Part shown: positions 16,297-18,523 of the stretch, piece after piece
Layout of the letters: every line of letters begins with the position of its first letter
How positions within the stretch are numbered: the first letter of the stretch is position 1
DNA from: JACJXF01 sp964404825
Lineage (GTDB): Bacteria; Bacteroidota; Bacteroidia; Bacteroidales; GCA-2748055
Assembly (NCBI GenBank): GCA_964404825.1
Contig: CAYOLQ010000070.1
Location: 1-18,523 of the forward strand
Length of the DNA: 18,523 bases
Direction of reading: 5' to 3'
The notes under the pieces: generated by a model
What the model was told of the DNA's origin: nothing
Database searches by the model: none
What the model saw: only the letters and a program-made list of their open reading frames with translations
Made by a program: the position numbers and the translations under genes

Positions 16297-17157
16297 ATGT
16301 CAGAAGAATTCAAAAAAATATTGCAGGCTACTGAAGATAAATATCTTGCATCGCTATACTCACATGTTAAAGAAATTTTCGCAACTGAAGCTTTGCCTTC
16401 CCACAATGAAGAGCACCATCTCAGAGTATGGAATATTGCTCGAAAACTTTTAGAAGAGCTTTCAATCCGGGGAATTGTTATCGACCAAAGATCAATGGAA
16501 GAATTGATAATAGCCATTTTCTTTCACGACACAGGGATGAGTATCAACAGAGATGAAGATCATGGTACGGAAAGTAAACAATTGTGTGAAAAATGGATGG
16601 TGAGCAATCAGATCCCGCTAAATGACAGCAGTTTAAAAATTCTTCATGCAATTGAACATCACGATGACAAGTCATATGTGTTTGCTCCCGGACTAACAAC
16701 CGGTAATTCTGTAAATCTTCTTACAATTCTGAACATCTGTGATGATCTGGATGCCTTCAGTTACAGCGGCATTTACAGGTACAGCGAGATTTATTTATTA
16801 CGGGGGATCTCAATCGAAGAACTTGGACAGCAGGTTATTTCAAATGCAAGTCGCAGATTTGGAAATTTCATGTCGGCCTGCATCCAACTGCCCGGTATGA
16901 TAAAAGAACATGCTCCCCGCTACGATACATTGGAAAACTTTTTCAGACAATACAATGCACAGCTAAGGAAAGATCCCACAGGGAAAAGCATTGATCATGG
17001 TCCGGTGCATATTGTGAAGTTTTTCTACAGACAGATTCTCGGCGGAGTAAACTCTGTAGAAAGTTTATGTTCATCGGCAATCAGCGAACATCAGGGAATG
17101 TATGAAAAGACATTTTTTGAGAGTCTCAGGAAAGAGTGGTGTCCTAAAGTCCTGTGA
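16297..17157 (+). CDS. HD-domain metal-dependent phosphohydrolase, substrate unknown
   Basis: This 286-aa soluble protein has an HD-superfamily catalytic core: HNEEHHLRVW (36-45), the defining FFHDTGM (75-81, His77-Asp78), His89 in EDHGTES, AIEHHDD (118-124) and ICDDLDAF (147-154). These supply the metal ligands expected of a phosphohydrolase or phosphodiesterase. The pattern of paired histidines after the HD doublet resembles families with a binuclear metal site. It lacks GGDEF, ppGpp-synthetase or receiver domains, so its substrate (nucleotide, cyclic nucleotide or other) cannot be named. The C-terminal third, after about residue 190, is unfamiliar to me. It follows pyk closely and ends two bases before the stop of a convergent gene. 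Confidence 0.8.
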   Translation: MSEEFKKILQATEDKYLASLYSHVKEIFATEALPSHNEEHHLRVWNIARKLLEELSIRGIVIDQRSMEELIIAIFFHDTGMSINRDEDHGTESKQLCEKWMVSNQIPLNDSSLKILHAIEHHDDKSYVFAPGLTTGNSVNLLTILNICDDLDAFSYSGIYRYSEIYLLRGISIEELGQQVISNASRRFGNFMSACIQLPGMIKEHAPRYDTLENFFRQYNAQLRKDPTGKSIDHGPVHIVKFFYRQILGGVNSVESLCSSAISEHQGMYEKTFFESLRKEWCPKVL

Positions 17158-17159
17158 AC

Positions 17160-17771
17160 TCATTTGACATAAAAATCCATTAATTTAACTTCCTCAAGAT
17201 AGGCTGTCAGCCTATCTCCAAGCTTTACCGGTCCTACCCCGGCAGGTGTGCCTGTATAAATAAGATCTCCGGTTTTAAGAGTAACGAATTGTGAAACATA
17301 GGAAATAATGTGTTCAAAAGAAAAGATCATTTCCGAGGTATTACCGGTCTGAACACGATTTCCGTTGATATCGAGGTGAAAATTCAGCTTATGAATATCA
17401 CTGAAGTTCGTAACAGGAAAAAATTTACTTACCGGAGCTGAATAATCAAAACCTTTGGCAATTTCCCAGGGAAGTCCGTTCTTCTTACATTCCGCCTGTA
17501 AATCGCGGGCAGTAAAGTCAATTCCCAGTCCAATTTGTGAAAAATATCTGGATGCATATTTCTCTTCAATGGATCTTCCCAAACGGTCAATTTTGATAAC
17601 TACTTCAAGTTCGTGATGAATTTCATTTGAAAAGTCAGGGTAAAAAAATGGTCTGTTCCGGATTACGAGAGCCGAATCGGGCTTCATAAAGAACACCGGT
17701 TTTGACGGAACCGGATTATTCAGTTCTTTAGCATGTTCGTGGTAATTTCGGCCGATGCAGATTATTTTCAT
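17160..17771 (-). CDS. Fumarylacetoacetate hydrolase family protein (acylpyruvase-like)
   Basis: A 203-aa single-domain FAH-fold enzyme. Related proteins (FAHD1/YcgM group) hydrolyse acylpyruvates or decarboxylate oxaloacetate. The start MKIICIGRNYHEHAKELNN is typical of the short form. KPVFFMKPDSAL (24-35), NEIHHELEVVIKI (49-61, carrying the metal-binding glutamates), GIDFTARDLQ (83-92), WEIAKGFDYSAPVS (102-115) and LIYTGTPAGVGPVKLGD (170-186) are the conserved blocks. The ATG at 17771 fits the family start exactly. The substrate is not determined by sequence. It lies 48 bases downstream of the exonuclease gene on the same strand and could share its transcript. Confidence 0.88.
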   Translation of the reverse strand: MKIICIGRNYHEHAKELNNPVPSKPVFFMKPDSALVIRNRPFFYPDFSNEIHHELEVVIKIDRLGRSIEEKYASRYFSQIGLGIDFTARDLQAECKKNGLPWEIAKGFDYSAPVSKFFPVTNFSDIHKLNFHLDINGNRVQTGNTSEMIFSFEHIISYVSQFVTLKTGDLIYTGTPAGVGPVKLGDRLTAYLEEVKLMDFYVK

Positions 17772-17819
17772 GGGAGTTTATTTTAGTTTGAAGACTTTTT
17801 AGCTCAAGGGATTGTTCTG

Positions 17820-18523
17820 CTACTTTCCGAAATTCCTAAGCTTAATATTCGTAAAAACTTTTTTGGTATGCAAGGGGAAATCACCGCTCATGAGCCATCC
17901 ATAATATCCCGGGTCTTTGGCCAGAACTTCTTCAACAGATTGCCCTTTGTATTTTCCGAAATTAAAGACTTCTGTTTTTTTATCATTAAAGATAATTCTA
18001 CCGGCAAAATCTGCATTTTTGTTATGAGCTGAGAATTCCGAGAGGGAGGCCATATCGTTCTCCAGAGTGGGATAGCGATCAAGTTGAGCTTTCAGAATCT
18101 CATAGGTTGCCCTGGTATCGGCCTCAGCACTATGCGCATTTTCCAGATCCCGGTTGCAATAGAATTTATAGGCGGCTCCAAGAGTTCGTTGCTCCATTTT
18201 ATGGAAAATAACCTGAACATCAATAAATTTCCGTTTCATCATATCGATGTCTACATCTGCCCTCAGAAATTCTTCTGCCAGAAGCGGTATATCGAATTTA
18301 TTTGAATTATAACCTGCCAGATCGCAACCTTCGATTTCATTAGCCAGGTTTTTTGCTATTGACTGAAATGTAGGAGAATCTTTTACATCCTCATCAGTAA
18401 TACCATGAATTGCAGTTGATTCGGGAGGAATGGGAATTGTAGGGTTAATCAGCATTGTTTTGCTGATTTCATTTCCGTTACGTTCAATTTTGAGGTACGA
18501 AAGTTCAACAATCCTGTCTGCAG
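17820..18523 (-). CDS. DnaQ-like 3'-5' exonuclease with ExoX-type C-terminal domain (5' end outside window)
   Basis: The frame stays open to the right edge, upstream of an internal ATG at 18455. The extra 22 codons read ADRIVELSYLKIERNGNEIS, which continues the exonuclease fold, so the true start and the first catalytic motif (FDxET) are outside the window. Visible parts, numbered from the internal Met, are IHGITDEDV (16-24), the Exo II motif AGYNSNKFDIPLL (47-59) and Exo III HSAEADTRATYEIL (108-121) with the DEDDh His108 and Asp113. This makes it a DEDDh nuclease that trims DNA or RNA 3' ends. After a linker, NFGKYKGQSVEEVLAKDPGYYGWLM is an ExoX C-terminal-type module seen fused to such nucleases. 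It may act in proofreading or repair, but a stand-alone pol III epsilon subunit is less likely given that tail. Confidence 0.87.
   Translation of the reverse strand, partial: ADRIVELSYLKIERNGNEISKTMLINPTIPIPPESTAIHGITDEDVKDSPTFQSIAKNLANEIEGCDLAGYNSNKFDIPLLAEEFLRADVDIDMMKRKFIDVQVIFHKMEQRTLGAAYKFYCNRDLENAHSAEADTRATYEILKAQLDRYPTLENDMASLSEFSAHNKNADFAGRIIFNDKKTEVFNFGKYKGQSVEEVLAKDPGYYGWLMSGDFPLHTKKVFTNIKLRNFGK

Noticed and set aside
1..18523. Mobile element, defence island, CRISPR array, tRNA or rRNA
   Set aside because: I saw no transposase, integrase, phage, restriction or Cas-like protein, no regular repeat array, and no tRNA- or rRNA-like sequence on either strand.

Overview
The window looks like a piece of a Bacteroidetes (probably Bacteroidales/Marinilabiliales-like) draft genome. 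Signs of this are TAnnTTTG-type -7 boxes in place of Shine-Dalgarno-led sigma70 promoters, A-rich leaders without clear ribosome binding sites, a lipoprotein-exporting polysaccharide degrader, a Bacteroides-type mannosylglucose phosphorylase, and protein sequences typical of that phylum (PurB, MqnA, MsbA-like exporter, NfeD, pyruvate kinase). A run of exactly 100 N at 8565-8664 marks an assembly gap, so the piece comes from a draft assembly or MAG. I see no rRNA, tRNA, CRISPR array, insertion sequence, integrase or phage gene.

Layout. (1) 1-4811 is a small hemicellulose-degrading locus. A CE15 glucuronoyl esterase reads leftward off the window edge; its stop codon lies outside. Divergent from it are a cytoplasmic GH130 4-O-beta-mannosyl-glucose phosphorylase and a secreted GH51 alpha-arabinofuranosidase with a C-terminal PA14 domain. 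No SusC/SusD pair or regulator is visible. (2) 4812-11102 is a leftward gene run, in transcription order purB, an MsbA-like ABC exporter (broken by the N gap over its Walker A), a GT2-like glycosyltransferase and a clan GH-A lipoprotein glycosidase resembling GH50/agarase-type proteins. (3) 11224-13868 is a tight rightward run: mqnA (futalosine menaquinone pathway), a long-form NfeD/ClpP-class membrane protease and a GNAT acetyltransferase. (4) 14032-14673 is a lone secreted CAP-domain protein. (5) 14835-17157 is pyruvate kinase followed by an HD-domain hydrolase of unknown substrate. The pyk leader holds a perfect 9-bp inverted repeat directly in front of the start codon. (6) 17160-18523 is leftward: a DnaQ-like 3'-5' exonuclease with an ExoX-type C-terminal domain, entering from the right edge and lacking its N-terminus, then a fumarylacetoacetate-hydrolase family enzyme.

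How the genes fit together. The left third combines outer-layer hemicellulose trimming (uronoyl ester removal, arabinose removal, possibly a third glycosidase) with intracellular phosphorolysis of mannosyl-glucose, so it suggests a plant cell-wall or algal polysaccharide degrader. The rest is core metabolism and envelope biology. I found no clear evidence of a novel multi-gene system. The points most worth a second look are the pyk leader palindrome, the CE15 acid-residue placement, the substrate of the GH-A lipoprotein, and the undersized assembly gap.
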